Part shown: positions 44,359-52,892 of the stretch, one piece after another | Position numbering within the stretch: the stretch's first letter is position 1 | Layout of the letters: each line of letters starts with the position of its first letter | NCBI RefSeq assembly: GCF_001006485.1 | Contig: NZ_JUET01000062.1 | Location: 1-52,907, forward strand | Direction: 5' to 3' | From: Tannerella forsythia | Lineage (GTDB): Bacteria; Bacteroidota; Bacteroidia; Bacteroidales; Tannerellaceae | DNA: 52,907 bases | Made by a program: the position numbers and the translations under genes | Notes under the pieces: generated by a model | The model's database searches: none | What the model saw: the letters and a program-made list of their open reading frames with translations, nothing else | Told to the model about the DNA's origin: nothing

Positions 44359-44610
44359 TTAATTGGTCTTCTTCTTTTGGTATCTATACCAACAATATAT
44401 AACCGTGAAACAAACAAGTGCTATTATTCCGACACCAGCAGCAGAAATGAGACCACCTTTATGTGTTCCGTATGGAATAAAATCGAAGAGCTTCCCTAAA
44501 TAGAAAAACAATGATGTAATAAGCGATACGGTTATTGCTATGACAACACTGATAATAAAATGTTTATTTTCCTTCATAAATATTTTATGCATTTTAAAAG
44601 GATGTATCAT
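44359..44610 (-). CDS. Small membrane protein with two helices, unknown
   Basis: An 83-residue protein with two hydrophobic segments (FIISVVIAITVSLITSLFFYL and SAAGVGIIALVCFTVIYCW) joined by a short GKLFDFIPYGTHKGG loop, and a basic tail RYQKKKTN. Small double-helix proteins of this kind next to peptide genes often give self-immunity, but there is no family match to support it here. The start could also be at Met7 or Met12. Confidence 0.5.
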   Translation of the reverse strand: MIHPFKMHKIFMKENKHFIISVVIAITVSLITSLFFYLGKLFDFIPYGTHKGGLISAAGVGIIALVCFTVIYCWYRYQKKKTN

Positions 44611-44658
44611 TCAACAGTTAGTACGTTTTCTAACACTAACTACATGGAAACATACAGC

Positions 44659-45309
44659 TTATCTCCTAAATATTTTATAAAAGCTATAGAAGCCAATCAT
44701 AGCACATAGTAATAATCCCACAACACCTACTATGATAATAATATAGTTGTGTGGAAATACTCTTACTGTCATTAAGGCAAGGAGAGAGAGAATAAATCCT
44801 ATACCACTAAAACAGAGACTCATTTTATGATTTTTTTTCGAACTGTCAAATGGGAGTAATATATTATCCTTTTGTTCAAGTATGCCCTTTTCTTTCAGTT
44901 TCCAAATAAGTCTGTTTTTGTCAGTTTCGCAAGAAGGGAAATCACAAATTTTAACTCTATAACGTTTCCCATCAGAATACTCTATTATTAAAGTACGCTT
45001 CTTATTATTAAGATAAGATCTTGTTATGCTGTCTTTGGCAATAAAAACATTACGATGACGCTCATAATATATACCTGACATAAAAAGACATAATATAGAT
45101 ACGATGCTTAAAATCATACCTAAAGTAACAGGCACTTTTATCAAAAATAAAAGTAAAGTATATAAAGGTACAAATAAGAATGCCCAACTCATAGATGAAA
45201 AAAAACAATCATACAATATCTTTAGAATGGGCTTTCTTCTCATACCTTTAAATTCATACCGATCTTCGAATATATATATTATATCATAGATTAAGACTAT
45301 TTTGTCCAT
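44659..45309 (-). CDS. Membrane protein with four helices, unknown
   Basis: A 216-residue protein. Two helices lie near the N-terminus (SWAFLFVPLYTLLLFLI and LGMILSIVSILCLFMSGI), then a soluble middle of about 75 residues (KKRTLIIEYSDGKRYRVKI, TDKNRLIWKLKEKGILEQ), then two more helices (LCFSGIGFILSLLALM and YIIIIVGVVGLLLCAMIGF). I do not recognise a family. It follows the second peptide gene by 70 bp on the same strand and so is a candidate immunity or maturation protein. Confidence 0.5.
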   Translation of the reverse strand: MDKIVLIYDIIYIFEDRYEFKGMRRKPILKILYDCFFSSMSWAFLFVPLYTLLLFLIKVPVTLGMILSIVSILCLFMSGIYYERHRNVFIAKDSITRSYLNNKKRTLIIEYSDGKRYRVKICDFPSCETDKNRLIWKLKEKGILEQKDNILLPFDSSKKNHKMSLCFSGIGFILSLLALMTVRVFPHNYIIIIVGVVGLLLCAMIGFYSFYKIFRR

Positions 45310-45379
45310 AGTGTAATTTTAATCTTTGAAAAACACATAAAGTTGCATTTTTATATGCAACTTTATGCAATTGTATAGT

Positions 45380-45664
45380 TTACAAAACCAATGCGGCTCC
45401 CCCAATAGCCCAGCCGACAGGATTTGAACCTATTGCCCAAGCAGCTCCAGTAGCCAAACCACCAGCATTAACTAATGCTCCACCTCCGGCACTACAAATG
45501 GCTCCTCCAATATCACTCCATGTTCCAGATTCACTAGTGACTCCATGATATATGGCAGCGGCTCCTATTTGATTTACTGAGACATCTTGAATCTGTTTAT
45601 TTTTCAGTGCACTTCCTCCAGCTATTGCAAGAATTATACTGAATAACAATATTATCTTCTTCAT
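45380..45664 (-). CDS. Bacteriocin-like precursor peptide, second of a pair
   Basis: A 94-residue peptide from the ATG at 45664 (MKKIILLFSIILAIAGGSA; ATG 45673 is also possible). A hydrophobic export leader is followed by DVSVNQIGAAAIYHG, then a glycine- and alanine-rich hydrophobic end (SAGGGALVNAGGLATGAAWAIG, then WAIGGAALVL). Spaced glycines of GxxxG type are typical of membrane-active class II bacteriocins. It shares the junction pattern DVSxxQ-xxAxxxYxG with the upstream peptide, which points to a paired product. No cysteine pair or double-glycine cut site is certain. Confidence 0.6.
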   Translation of the reverse strand: MKKIILLFSIILAIAGGSALKNKQIQDVSVNQIGAAAIYHGVTSESGTWSDIGGAICSAGGGALVNAGGLATGAAWAIGSNPVGWAIGGAALVL

Positions 45665-45695
45665 ATTATTCATATCTATAATTTTATAATTGCAG

Positions 45696-45986
45696 TTAAG
45701 ATGCAACAACACCTCCCCAAGCTAAACCAGCAACTAAACCAACACCACCAGTAGCAATACCAGCCATTACAATACCTGCTGCAGCGCCACTAAAGCACCC
45801 TCCCAAAGCTTTTCCGACCACTTGACCGGCAGTACCTTCTGAATTATTTCCGCAATAGTAGCTAATAGCAGCCCATTGCTGCGTAGAAACATCATTGGTT
45901 TTGCTATTAATACCACCCATCATTCCCAGTGACATAACCATAGCCACCAGCATTCCAAAAATCGCTTTTTTATTTGTTTTCATCAC
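45696..45986 (-). CDS. Bacteriocin-like precursor peptide, first of a pair
   Basis: A 96-residue peptide. The N-terminus KTNKKAIFGMLVAMVMSLGMM is a signal-like leader, then SKTNDVSTQQWAAISYYCG. The C-terminal half is GAAAGIVMAGIATGGVGL followed by VAGLAWGGVVAS, almost all Gly, Ala, Val and Ile with GxxxG spacing, and there are two cysteines (Cys45 and the one in GGCFSG) that might pair. It ends 32 bp before the ATG of the second peptide. The resemblance is to two-peptide pore-forming bacteriocins; activity is not shown by sequence alone. Confidence 0.6.
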   Translation of the reverse strand: MMKTNKKAIFGMLVAMVMSLGMMGGINSKTNDVSTQQWAAISYYCGNNSEGTAGQVVGKALGGCFSGAAAGIVMAGIATGGVGLVAGLAWGGVVAS

Positions 45987-46388
45987 GTCTTAAATTTAAA
46001 TTGTTTTTTTTAATCAATTACTTACTAAATACATTCGTCGAAAATTCGACAAACACTAAGATTTACTCAAAATAAGCTTTCTGAGTTTTGACAAATTCGA
46101 CTGTGTAAAAACACTTTATAAAATTTGTCAGGCGCATCATCTTTGCTCCGGTTATACACCGAATAAAATCTCTTTTTTGTCATACCGTCCCCATAGGCAC
46201 ATTCTTTTTTTTAAGTTCTACATAATCATCACTTCAAATCCATATCAGGAAGATCCATGTTTTATATTGATTGCAAAAATAAGAAGTAAAAATTGAATTG
46301 ATTTACTTATCATATGCAGAAATTCGCACATTTATGTACTCCTGTTTGCACTTTGCTTTTACATCTCTCACGAATTACTGTCATTCAA
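45987..46388. other. 402-bp non-coding region ahead of the peptide genes
   Basis: No gene is seen. It is A/T-rich and probably holds the control region of the peptide genes. GTCGAAAATTCGAC at 46037-46050 is a perfect 14-bp palindrome that could be an operator. On the minus strand TATTTTTG (46281-46274) matches a -7 element, but no TTG lies at the right distance. Confidence 0.4.
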
Positions 46389-48146
46389 TTATTTATCAAC
46401 AGATTCATATTGCAACAATTTTCTCATTTCTTCTTTTATTTCTTTAGCTGCTGTAGTAGGCACTTTCTCTTTGGTTGCAAGAATTTCGTTCGCCCATCGG
46501 CGAGCTTCCGATTCACGCCCTTGTTCCAACAGCAATTGTACCAATCGATATTTGGAATACAGTTTAGACGGAATTTGATAAATTACATTTTTATATGCAC
46601 TTTCCGCTTCGTTGTATTTTCCTTGCTTCCGGTAATTGTTGCCAAGCAAAATATACCCATTCGGATTTGATGTTTTACGAATAGATTGCTCCAATAGTTC
46701 AGAACTTTCATCATATTGTTCTTTTAAGGCAAGCGCTGATCCATAGTAGAACAAAAATATTCCGTTGTCTTTCAAGATAGGGTAAGCCTCTTTATATTTT
46801 TCAATACCGGCATCTATCCGTCCCTCGAATACGGATTTTAGCCCTTCTCGCTGCAACTTATATCCATGCAGATTGATAAACCCTAAGGCAAGGGTAATCG
46901 TTCCTGCAACCGTACATATCCATTGAAGTTTAGGAAATACGGCAAAATCCGAAGTATGCTTTTTATGGAAGATTATTGCCAAGCAGATGATAAAATGTAA
47001 ATATATCAATGCTGTCTGAAACGGATAAGAAACGAATGACAACACTGCTATGGCACAAAGCGAGGCTTTTGCACCGAGAATAAACGGCGAATATGGAGAT
47101 TTTTTTCTGCGAAATGCCGCGACAAAAATGCCTGCCCACAAAAACACTCCTAATAAACCCTGCTCAATAAAAATTTGCAACGGTTCATTATAAGCACAAG
47201 TTACATAATCCGCCACTTTTTTTTCAGCATCAGAACTGCTCCCCCTTGCAAAATAATCAGATTGCCAATGCCCATAATTCGCCTCGAAAGCGCCGATTCC
47301 ATCTCCCACAATCAAATTTTGATAAGGCTTTTGCAATGCTACTTTCCACACCAATAGCCTTCCGAATGCAGAATCTGCCTTATACTGGTATAAAGCGTAT
47401 GCGGCAATGGCTATTAGCAAAACAGAACAAACAACGGCTACGAATTTTCTTGCCGCTGTATTCAAAAAAATAACGATTTTATTATAGAACAGAAACTTAT
47501 TGTTTAAAACCACAAGACTCCCAACCGAACATGCAATCCAAGCACCTCGCGATTGAGAAATAATGATGAGATAAAACATCAAAATCAGACAAGAAGCCAA
47601 AACATAAGAAATATTTTCAGCCTTTTTATGGCGTTTATCATATATGAGCCAAACAGAAAGTATCAGAGGAAAAACAGCACTTAAATAACCGGCATAAGCA
47701 CCCGGATTATTTAATGAACCACCCAATATAAAATGACTCTCTCCGTTGCCAATAAAACCGAACAGTTGACCAAATCCGTACAGAATTTCCAAGCCGGCAC
47801 CTGCCACAACAAACCAAAAAGTATATTTTACAAAAAGCCTGTTTTGGTGAAACAAGTTTTTGAAAGCAAAAAACAACAGCCATAAAATTGCCACGGAGAA
47901 AATCCAATATGAACCGTATTCATGGCCTCTGACTACCATTTGAATCAGTATGTATGTACACAAAATTGAAATAAGACATTCTCCTTTGCCGATACAAAAT
48001 CCTTTACGCATCAAAATTGCCGACAACAACAGTACGCCTAATGACGCAATATAAAACAAACCTTGCGATTCAACAAACCATCCACCTATATTCAAATGCA
48101 ACGAAATAAGCAACAAAAACAGAAATATGTAAAGCAACGATTTCAT
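46389..48146 (-). CDS. O-antigen ligase/polymerase-like membrane protein with TPR tail
   Basis: A 585-residue protein with about eleven to twelve membrane helices in the first 410 residues, including the Wzy_C-type loop region with SQSRGAWIACSVGSLVVLN and a periplasmic loop (VGDGIGAFEANYGHWQ). The C-terminal 160 residues are tetratricopeptide-like helices (AGIEKYKEAYPILKDNG, SNPNGYILLGNNYRKQGKY). Such proteins transfer or join lipid-linked sugars, and some relatives put sugars on proteins. Its place between an export pair and two precursor peptides opens the chance that it modifies the peptides; a cell-surface polysaccharide role is equally likely. Confidence 0.8.
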   Translation of the reverse strand: MKSLLYIFLFLLLISLHLNIGGWFVESQGLFYIASLGVLLLSAILMRKGFCIGKGECLISILCTYILIQMVVRGHEYGSYWIFSVAILWLLFFAFKNLFHQNRLFVKYTFWFVVAGAGLEILYGFGQLFGFIGNGESHFILGGSLNNPGAYAGYLSAVFPLILSVWLIYDKRHKKAENISYVLASCLILMFYLIIISQSRGAWIACSVGSLVVLNNKFLFYNKIVIFLNTAARKFVAVVCSVLLIAIAAYALYQYKADSAFGRLLVWKVALQKPYQNLIVGDGIGAFEANYGHWQSDYFARGSSSDAEKKVADYVTCAYNEPLQIFIEQGLLGVFLWAGIFVAAFRRKKSPYSPFILGAKASLCAIAVLSFVSYPFQTALIYLHFIICLAIIFHKKHTSDFAVFPKLQWICTVAGTITLALGFINLHGYKLQREGLKSVFEGRIDAGIEKYKEAYPILKDNGIFLFYYGSALALKEQYDESSELLEQSIRKTSNPNGYILLGNNYRKQGKYNEAESAYKNVIYQIPSKLYSKYRLVQLLLEQGRESEARRWANEILATKEKVPTTAAKEIKEEMRKLLQYESVDK

Positions 48147-48832
48147 TTCTTTTTTAGCAATCCCGGCACATATGCCAACATAAGATATACAACGAAACCT
48201 ATACCTATAGCCATTAGAATCTGCTTCACCGAAAAACGAGCCCCCCCTTGTGGCTCTTGATATTGATAATCACTCTCTACATTTATTCCATTAAGTACTG
48301 ATTTCGAAACGTCTTTTATCTGATATGTACCATTCGGCTTTTTGTAACCCGTCACGGATATATATCCGAATTTGGTAAGATACAAACTCTGAAAACATGC
48401 TATTGAAATACTGTCTTTTAATGCAGAAAATTCCGTTTGAATACAATATTTACCGTTTACGATTTCAGATTTACTATTCAATATTTTTAATGAGTCATTA
48501 GCAGGCATATTTTTCCTGTTCATTGCAAGCACTTCTTCAACTATCGCGTCGAATTTAAAACCATTTAATGTTTTCATCGTTGGCAAAAAGCTTATAAAAA
48601 TATAATTTCCGTCAAAATAGTCCTTTTGGCAGACAGGATATAATCCGATATCCAAAGGAAATTTTCCCAATTTTTGCAGAAAGACATTTTGGGGAATCGT
48701 ATCCCAACCGTCAGGGATATCGATCGAATATTTGCACGATTGTCGAGCTATAGGGATGGAAATTTTCCCATACAACTGATACATACATAAGGCACCGATT
48801 GTCAACAATAAAAGTCTATTTATTCCTCTCAT
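48143..48832 (-). CDS. Membrane-anchored periplasmic protein, unknown
   Basis: A 229-residue protein with one helix at each end (LLLLTIGALCMYQLYG and ILMAIGIGFVVYLMLAYVPG) and a periplasmic domain between them. The domain has CKYSIDIPDGWDTIPQN, a pattern seen in small PsbP/DUF-type folds where a short hydrophobic profile precedes a GWxxI turn. I do not recognise a named family. It overlaps the ligase-like gene by ATGA and follows the HlyD-like gene by 3 bp, so it is part of the same unit. Confidence 0.5.
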   Translation of the reverse strand: MRGINRLLLLTIGALCMYQLYGKISIPIARQSCKYSIDIPDGWDTIPQNVFLQKLGKFPLDIGLYPVCQKDYFDGNYIFISFLPTMKTLNGFKFDAIVEEVLAMNRKNMPANDSLKILNSKSEIVNGKYCIQTEFSALKDSISIACFQSLYLTKFGYISVTGYKKPNGTYQIKDVSKSVLNGINVESDYQYQEPQGGARFSVKQILMAIGIGFVVYLMLAYVPGLLKKK

Positions 48833-48835
48833 TTT

Positions 48836-49912
48836 TTATTTGTTTTCAGTTACTTTTATCCTATCCAAACTGTCCAGTCCCGAAACGATTTCCGTATATG
48901 TACCGTCGGATATGCCGGTTTTCAAGAAACGCTTTTCATAATCGCCGTTTTCTTTTTGTATTTCCACATAGACCGAATCATAACTGAACTGAAAATATTT
49001 TTCTTCTAATGCCAATACATGTTTCTTTCTGTCGATAACGATTTCGGCATTGACCGTACATCCGGCTTTGATGTATGAGCGACATGAATCGGGAATCTCT
49101 ATATTAGCAGTTACTTCAAAACGTGAAACGCCTTCCTGAATGGTCCCTTTCGGTGCAATCATGTTCAATGTCCCATAGAGATTAATGCCTTTTGCCGCCA
49201 TCAGGGTAAAGGTCGCCGGCATTCCGACATGCAGGTTCACCATATCGGATTCGAGAACACTTCCTCTGAAAATCAACAACTTCAGATCTGCTATCTTTGC
49301 AATGGTCGTCCCCTCGCTCAATGTACCTCTAGCCATCACAGAGCCCCCTTCTTTAATCGGTAATTCTAAGATTGTTCCACTGTTTGTTGCTGTGATAATA
49401 TTGGAGATACTCCCTTCCCCATATATACCTTTTAGCATGCCTATTTCCGTCAAAACCGACTGATAGTTCGAATGAAGAATGCTTAAATTGCTTTTTTCAT
49501 TTTCATACTCTTCCAGTGTAATAACACCTTTTCGATACAAATCTTCTGTACGCCTGAAAATAGCCTCCGCATGATCAAGCTTTTCTTTCGCTACTTCTAA
49601 TTGACTTTGTAGCTGCTTATGTTCCATCGGGTCTTTTACATATTGTACTCGTGCGATAGGCTGTCCCAAATCTACCTCATCACCTATATGTATCAACAAT
49701 TTTTCCAAGACCCCTGATATGGTAGATTTTATTTCGATTTCTTTATGCGGTAGAATAATACCGGAGATTCTCAATCTAGATTCAATATTGCGGTATCCGG
49801 CTGAGACAATGTCAGAATTCTGTGTTTGACTATTGTTGCCCAATGCACGGTAAAGAACAAAACCGAGACATCCCAAGAGCATGATGATAATTACTGCTTT
49901 AACTATTTTCAT
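48836..49912 (-). CDS. HlyD-like periplasmic adaptor protein
   Basis: A 358-residue membrane-fusion protein. One N-terminal helix (AVIIIMLLGCLGFVLYRAL) anchors it. A biotinyl-lipoyl-like hairpin (LPHKEIEIKSTISGVLEKLL, then HIGDEVDLGQPIARV) encloses a coiled coil (EHKQLQSQLEVAKEKLDHAEA). The beta-barrel part (GTILELPIKEGGSVMARGTL) follows. It should link an inner-membrane transporter to an outer-membrane channel. It is 3 bp after the MacB-like permease gene. No TolC-like gene is in the window. Confidence 0.92.
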   Translation of the reverse strand: MKIVKAVIIIMLLGCLGFVLYRALGNNSQTQNSDIVSAGYRNIESRLRISGIILPHKEIEIKSTISGVLEKLLIHIGDEVDLGQPIARVQYVKDPMEHKQLQSQLEVAKEKLDHAEAIFRRTEDLYRKGVITLEEYENEKSNLSILHSNYQSVLTEIGMLKGIYGEGSISNIITATNSGTILELPIKEGGSVMARGTLSEGTTIAKIADLKLLIFRGSVLESDMVNLHVGMPATFTLMAAKGINLYGTLNMIAPKGTIQEGVSRFEVTANIEIPDSCRSYIKAGCTVNAEIVIDRKKHVLALEEKYFQFSYDSVYVEIQKENGDYEKRFLKTGISDGTYTEIVSGLDSLDRIKVTENK

Positions 49913-49915
49913 GAT

Positions 49916-51142
49916 TCAAATTTCTTCTTTAAGAGCTTCGACGGGATTTAATTCTGCGGCATATATCGCAGGTTTCAATCCGGCCAGAATTCCGGAAATC
50001 ATCAAAATAAATACGGCTGCAATTGTTGTCGGCAGGTCCACACCGGGCTTTTCCATCATTACGGTATCTTCCGAAATAAACAATCCGATAATCTTCAATC
50101 CTCCCCATCCGGCTGCAATCCCGATATAACCAGCAATAGAGGTTAATGCTACAGCTTCCCATAAAAACATGGCCTTTATCATACCAGCACTTGCGCCGAC
50201 TGACTTTCGTATTCCGACTTCACGAGTACGTTCTTTGGCTGCTGCATACATGATGTTTCCGACCCCAATCACCCCGCTTACTAATGTGCTTATTCCCATG
50301 AACCACAAAAATTTTTTCAGCATAGAGAATAAACTTGTGAATGCTTTAACTTGCTCTTCCATACTATTGAAATAAAACACATTGTCATCTCTCGGATCAA
50401 ATCGGTATTTACGTGCCATCAAGTTTCGCACGCGATGCTTAGTTTGTGCCACATCAGCCTTGTCTTTCAAGGCATATACCATCGTCGGAGAGTTTCTGGC
50501 ATCAGCATAAGACTGTATATATGTAGAATAGGGCATATAAATCGTTCGAGCTTCATAAGCACTCAATATCGTGTTTTTAATTGTGCCTGAAATCCGGTAT
50601 ATTTCGTGATTGATACGTATATATCGCCCTGTTGCGTGTTTATCTTTGAACAGCACCTCCGCGACATTTGCCCCGATTAAAACAACCTTACGGCCCTCCT
50701 GCATATCCAATATATTCAATATGCGTCCGCTATCTGTTTCTAGTCGTTTTATCTCGAAGTAATCCGGATAGACACCTTTAATTTCAAACCTTCCGTTTTT
50801 TTCATCAGCATAAACCGTACTCCATCGACTGGATTCAGGAGAGATATGAGTTATTTCCGGTATTCCTGCTTTCAACATCCGTAAGTCTTCTTCCGTAAAT
50901 GCGACCCGTCTACCTGCTTGGCTTTCTTTATATCCCAAGGACGTTTCGGATGCATAAACATAAGTCATACTTTTTGAGAAACCACTGAATATCTTGAATA
51001 CACCTCTTTCAAACGCCGAACCAATTCCCACTAATAAAATTAGAATAAAAATGCCCCAAGCAATGCCGATACCCGTCAGAATCGCTCTTGTGGGCTTTCT
51101 TTTTAAGGATTCATATATTTCATACCAAAAATTGGTGAACAT
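49916..51142 (-). CDS. MacB-like ABC transporter permease without ATPase
   Basis: A 408-residue permease with the MacB/FtsX layout: one N-terminal helix (GIGIAWGIFILILLVGIGSAF), a long periplasmic MacB_PCD domain (about 50-270), and three C-terminal helices, with the FtsX motif TREVGIRKSVGASAG. The ATP-binding half is missing and no ATPase gene is beside it; it would use one encoded elsewhere. Such permeases move peptides or lipids out of the periplasm by a mechanical push rather than through the inner membrane. It begins the minus-strand peptide/export block. Confidence 0.9.
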   Translation of the reverse strand: MFTNFWYEIYESLKRKPTRAILTGIGIAWGIFILILLVGIGSAFERGVFKIFSGFSKSMTYVYASETSLGYKESQAGRRVAFTEEDLRMLKAGIPEITHISPESSRWSTVYADEKNGRFEIKGVYPDYFEIKRLETDSGRILNILDMQEGRKVVLIGANVAEVLFKDKHATGRYIRINHEIYRISGTIKNTILSAYEARTIYMPYSTYIQSYADARNSPTMVYALKDKADVAQTKHRVRNLMARKYRFDPRDDNVFYFNSMEEQVKAFTSLFSMLKKFLWFMGISTLVSGVIGVGNIMYAAAKERTREVGIRKSVGASAGMIKAMFLWEAVALTSIAGYIGIAAGWGGLKIIGLFISEDTVMMEKPGVDLPTTIAAVFILMISGILAGLKPAIYAAELNPVEALKEEI

Positions 51143-51233
51143 GCCTTCATTGATTTTTTTTGCAAAAATATTTCAACTAAGCAGGAATTACTTTTTTAGA
51201 TTGTATAAAAAAATGCACGATAATGTTTTTTAT

Positions 51234-51263
51234 TTGCACGTTAGTTTGTGCGTTTTATTTTTG
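51234..51263 (+). promoter_or_regulatory. Promoter of the PNGase F-like gene
   Basis: TTG (51234-51236), 19 bp, then TATTTTTG (51256-51263), a full match to the Bacteroidota pattern. RNA would start near 51270, giving a leader of about 36 nt before the ATG at 51306. Confidence 0.65.
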
Positions 51264-51305
51264 TGTCTACATTTGTCTCTTTAAAAAAATAAAATAACGA
51301 AGATC

Positions 51306-52511
51306 ATGAAAACATTCTATTGGTGTATTCTGCTATGGACTTCCGGTTGCCTGTTGGTTTCGGGGCAGACTGTTCGAGTTTTCGATAATGAACGAATTTG
51401 TTTTGACCCGAATTTATATCAAAAAAATTACATCTATACCGATTCCAATAAGATCATTCACCTCACAAATGGACGTATCATATTAAAAAAGATCGCCTTA
51501 CCTTTCCATGAACAGAATTTGCAGATGAAGCTGACAGCTCACATCACTCTTTCTTCTGATGGAGACCCATGGGATAAGACCGGCTCGTGTTTTATTATTC
51601 CACATAATTCTGAAATTCATATGATTAACATTGCCAAAGGAGAGAAGCAATATCCACTTGTCGACAGTATGAAATACGAGAATCTGAAAGGTATCGTCGC
51701 AAGTGAAAAATATCAACCGGTGATTGAATTGATGCGTTTCATGACGCCGTTTGGAGTCGGTTATTACAGTAAGAATGACTCTTCGGAGAGTAAACGAAAG
51801 CCCGTTTATATCGACCGTTGGGCGGAAAACGTGGAATGGAGTGAGGATATCACTCATCTTTACTCAATATTTAAAGACAGTGTATACGTAGGGATTTATA
51901 TTGACACTTGGACGAAAGAAGGGTTTCTGGTCAATCTCGATATTGATATAGAAGTCTTTGGTAAAAAAACAAAAGAAATATCGGTAAATCCCATTATCAA
52001 CACGGTTTACTATATGGGACAATCATATCCGGATATCTTTTGTCGCAAGGACCTTGAAGCGAGTTTCCATATCCCTCCGAAGGCCAAAAACGTACGGATC
52101 AAATATATCGCAACGGGGCATGGAGGACATTCGGGGGGAGATGAATTTAAACCGACGGAACATAGTATTTATGTCGACAATTCAGAGGTTTTTCGGTTTA
52201 TCCCATGGCGAAACGATTGCGCTTCGTTTCGTCGCTATAATCCATCTGCCGGTGTATGGTTGGTTAAGCGTATGGCCTCATATATTGGGGAAAAAGGATA
52301 TGAAGAAAAAGAAATAGAAGAGTCATTAGCTTCATCTGATTTGTCGCGCTCGAACTGGTGTCCGGGCAGCCTGGTTTCACCGATAGAGATTCCTCTAAAC
52401 ATGGACAGCGGAACCCATATTATACGATTCAGTATTCCACAGGCACAAGCATCACATGGCGAAAAACTTAATCACTGGCTGATTTCAGCATATGTTGTAT
52501 GGGAAGAATAG
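51306..52511 (+). CDS. Secreted PNGase F-like protein (N-glycan amidase family)
   Basis: A 401-residue exported protein. A signal peptide (MKTFYWCILLWTSGCLLVSG) precedes QTVRVFDN. It shares the order of landmarks of peptide-N-glycosidase F: DGDPWDKTGSC (Asp90, lining up with catalytic Asp60), MRFMTPFGVGYY, GIYIDTWTKEG (Asp200 where PNGase F has Glu118), GHGGHSGGDEFKPTEHSIYV (Glu280 near Glu206), and SNWCPGSLVSPIEI. It would cut the sugar-Asn bond of host glycoproteins. The Glu-to-Asp change is a mild swap, so activity is open. It stands alone, divergent from the MacB-like gene. Confidence 0.8.
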   Translation: MKTFYWCILLWTSGCLLVSGQTVRVFDNERICFDPNLYQKNYIYTDSNKIIHLTNGRIILKKIALPFHEQNLQMKLTAHITLSSDGDPWDKTGSCFIIPHNSEIHMINIAKGEKQYPLVDSMKYENLKGIVASEKYQPVIELMRFMTPFGVGYYSKNDSSESKRKPVYIDRWAENVEWSEDITHLYSIFKDSVYVGIYIDTWTKEGFLVNLDIDIEVFGKKTKEISVNPIINTVYYMGQSYPDIFCRKDLEASFHIPPKAKNVRIKYIATGHGGHSGGDEFKPTEHSIYVDNSEVFRFIPWRNDCASFRRYNPSAGVWLVKRMASYIGEKGYEEKEIEESLASSDLSRSNWCPGSLVSPIEIPLNMDSGTHIIRFSIPQAQASHGEKLNHWLISAYVVWEE

Positions 52512-52552
52512 TTTTTGATAGCCAATCGTTATCTTGAATATAGTATTACCGT

Positions 52553-52801
52553 TTATTCCTTACTTTTTATCCTGAATTCTTCATATTGAAGAAATTTTTT
52601 CCGTATTTCTTCCGGAATATACCGGGGATCAATGGGGATACCGTATCCATAGATAAATATATGCTCGGGCAAAAGTGTTTTCTTTTTTACATAGATTTCT
52701 TCCAAAAAGTTGTAATCAAGGACTTCGGAAATTATACAGAGCAAATCGATATCAATACTTTTTTGTTCAAAAATATTATATAGTCGCTCCTTAATATTTG
52801 C
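52553..52801 (-). pseudogene. HTH regulator, C-terminal remnant
   Basis: The open minus-strand frame reads IKERLYNIFEQKSIDIDLL, then CIISEVLDYNFLEEIYVKKK and EIRKKFLQYEEFRIKSKE. The pattern KxIFxxKSIDxDLLxxISEVLDYxF is the second half of the small Xre-type HTH found in Bacteroidales. No ATG exists at the head of the frame (only TTG at 52744) and the first recognition helices are missing, so it is best called a truncated gene. Confidence 0.45.
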
Positions 52802-52840
52802 TTAATATTTTGTGATTCAACAAAATAATATTGAAAACAG

Positions 52841-52871
52841 TTGCATATATTTGCAGGAATTTGTATCTTTA
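52841..52871 (+). promoter_or_regulatory. Promoter at the right edge
   Basis: TTG (52841-52843), 20 bp, TATCTTTA (52864-52871), one base off TAnnTTTG. It lies 21 bp before an ATG at 52893. Confidence 0.45.
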
Positions 52872-52892
52872 CAGAATAAAACCCTGCGAATT

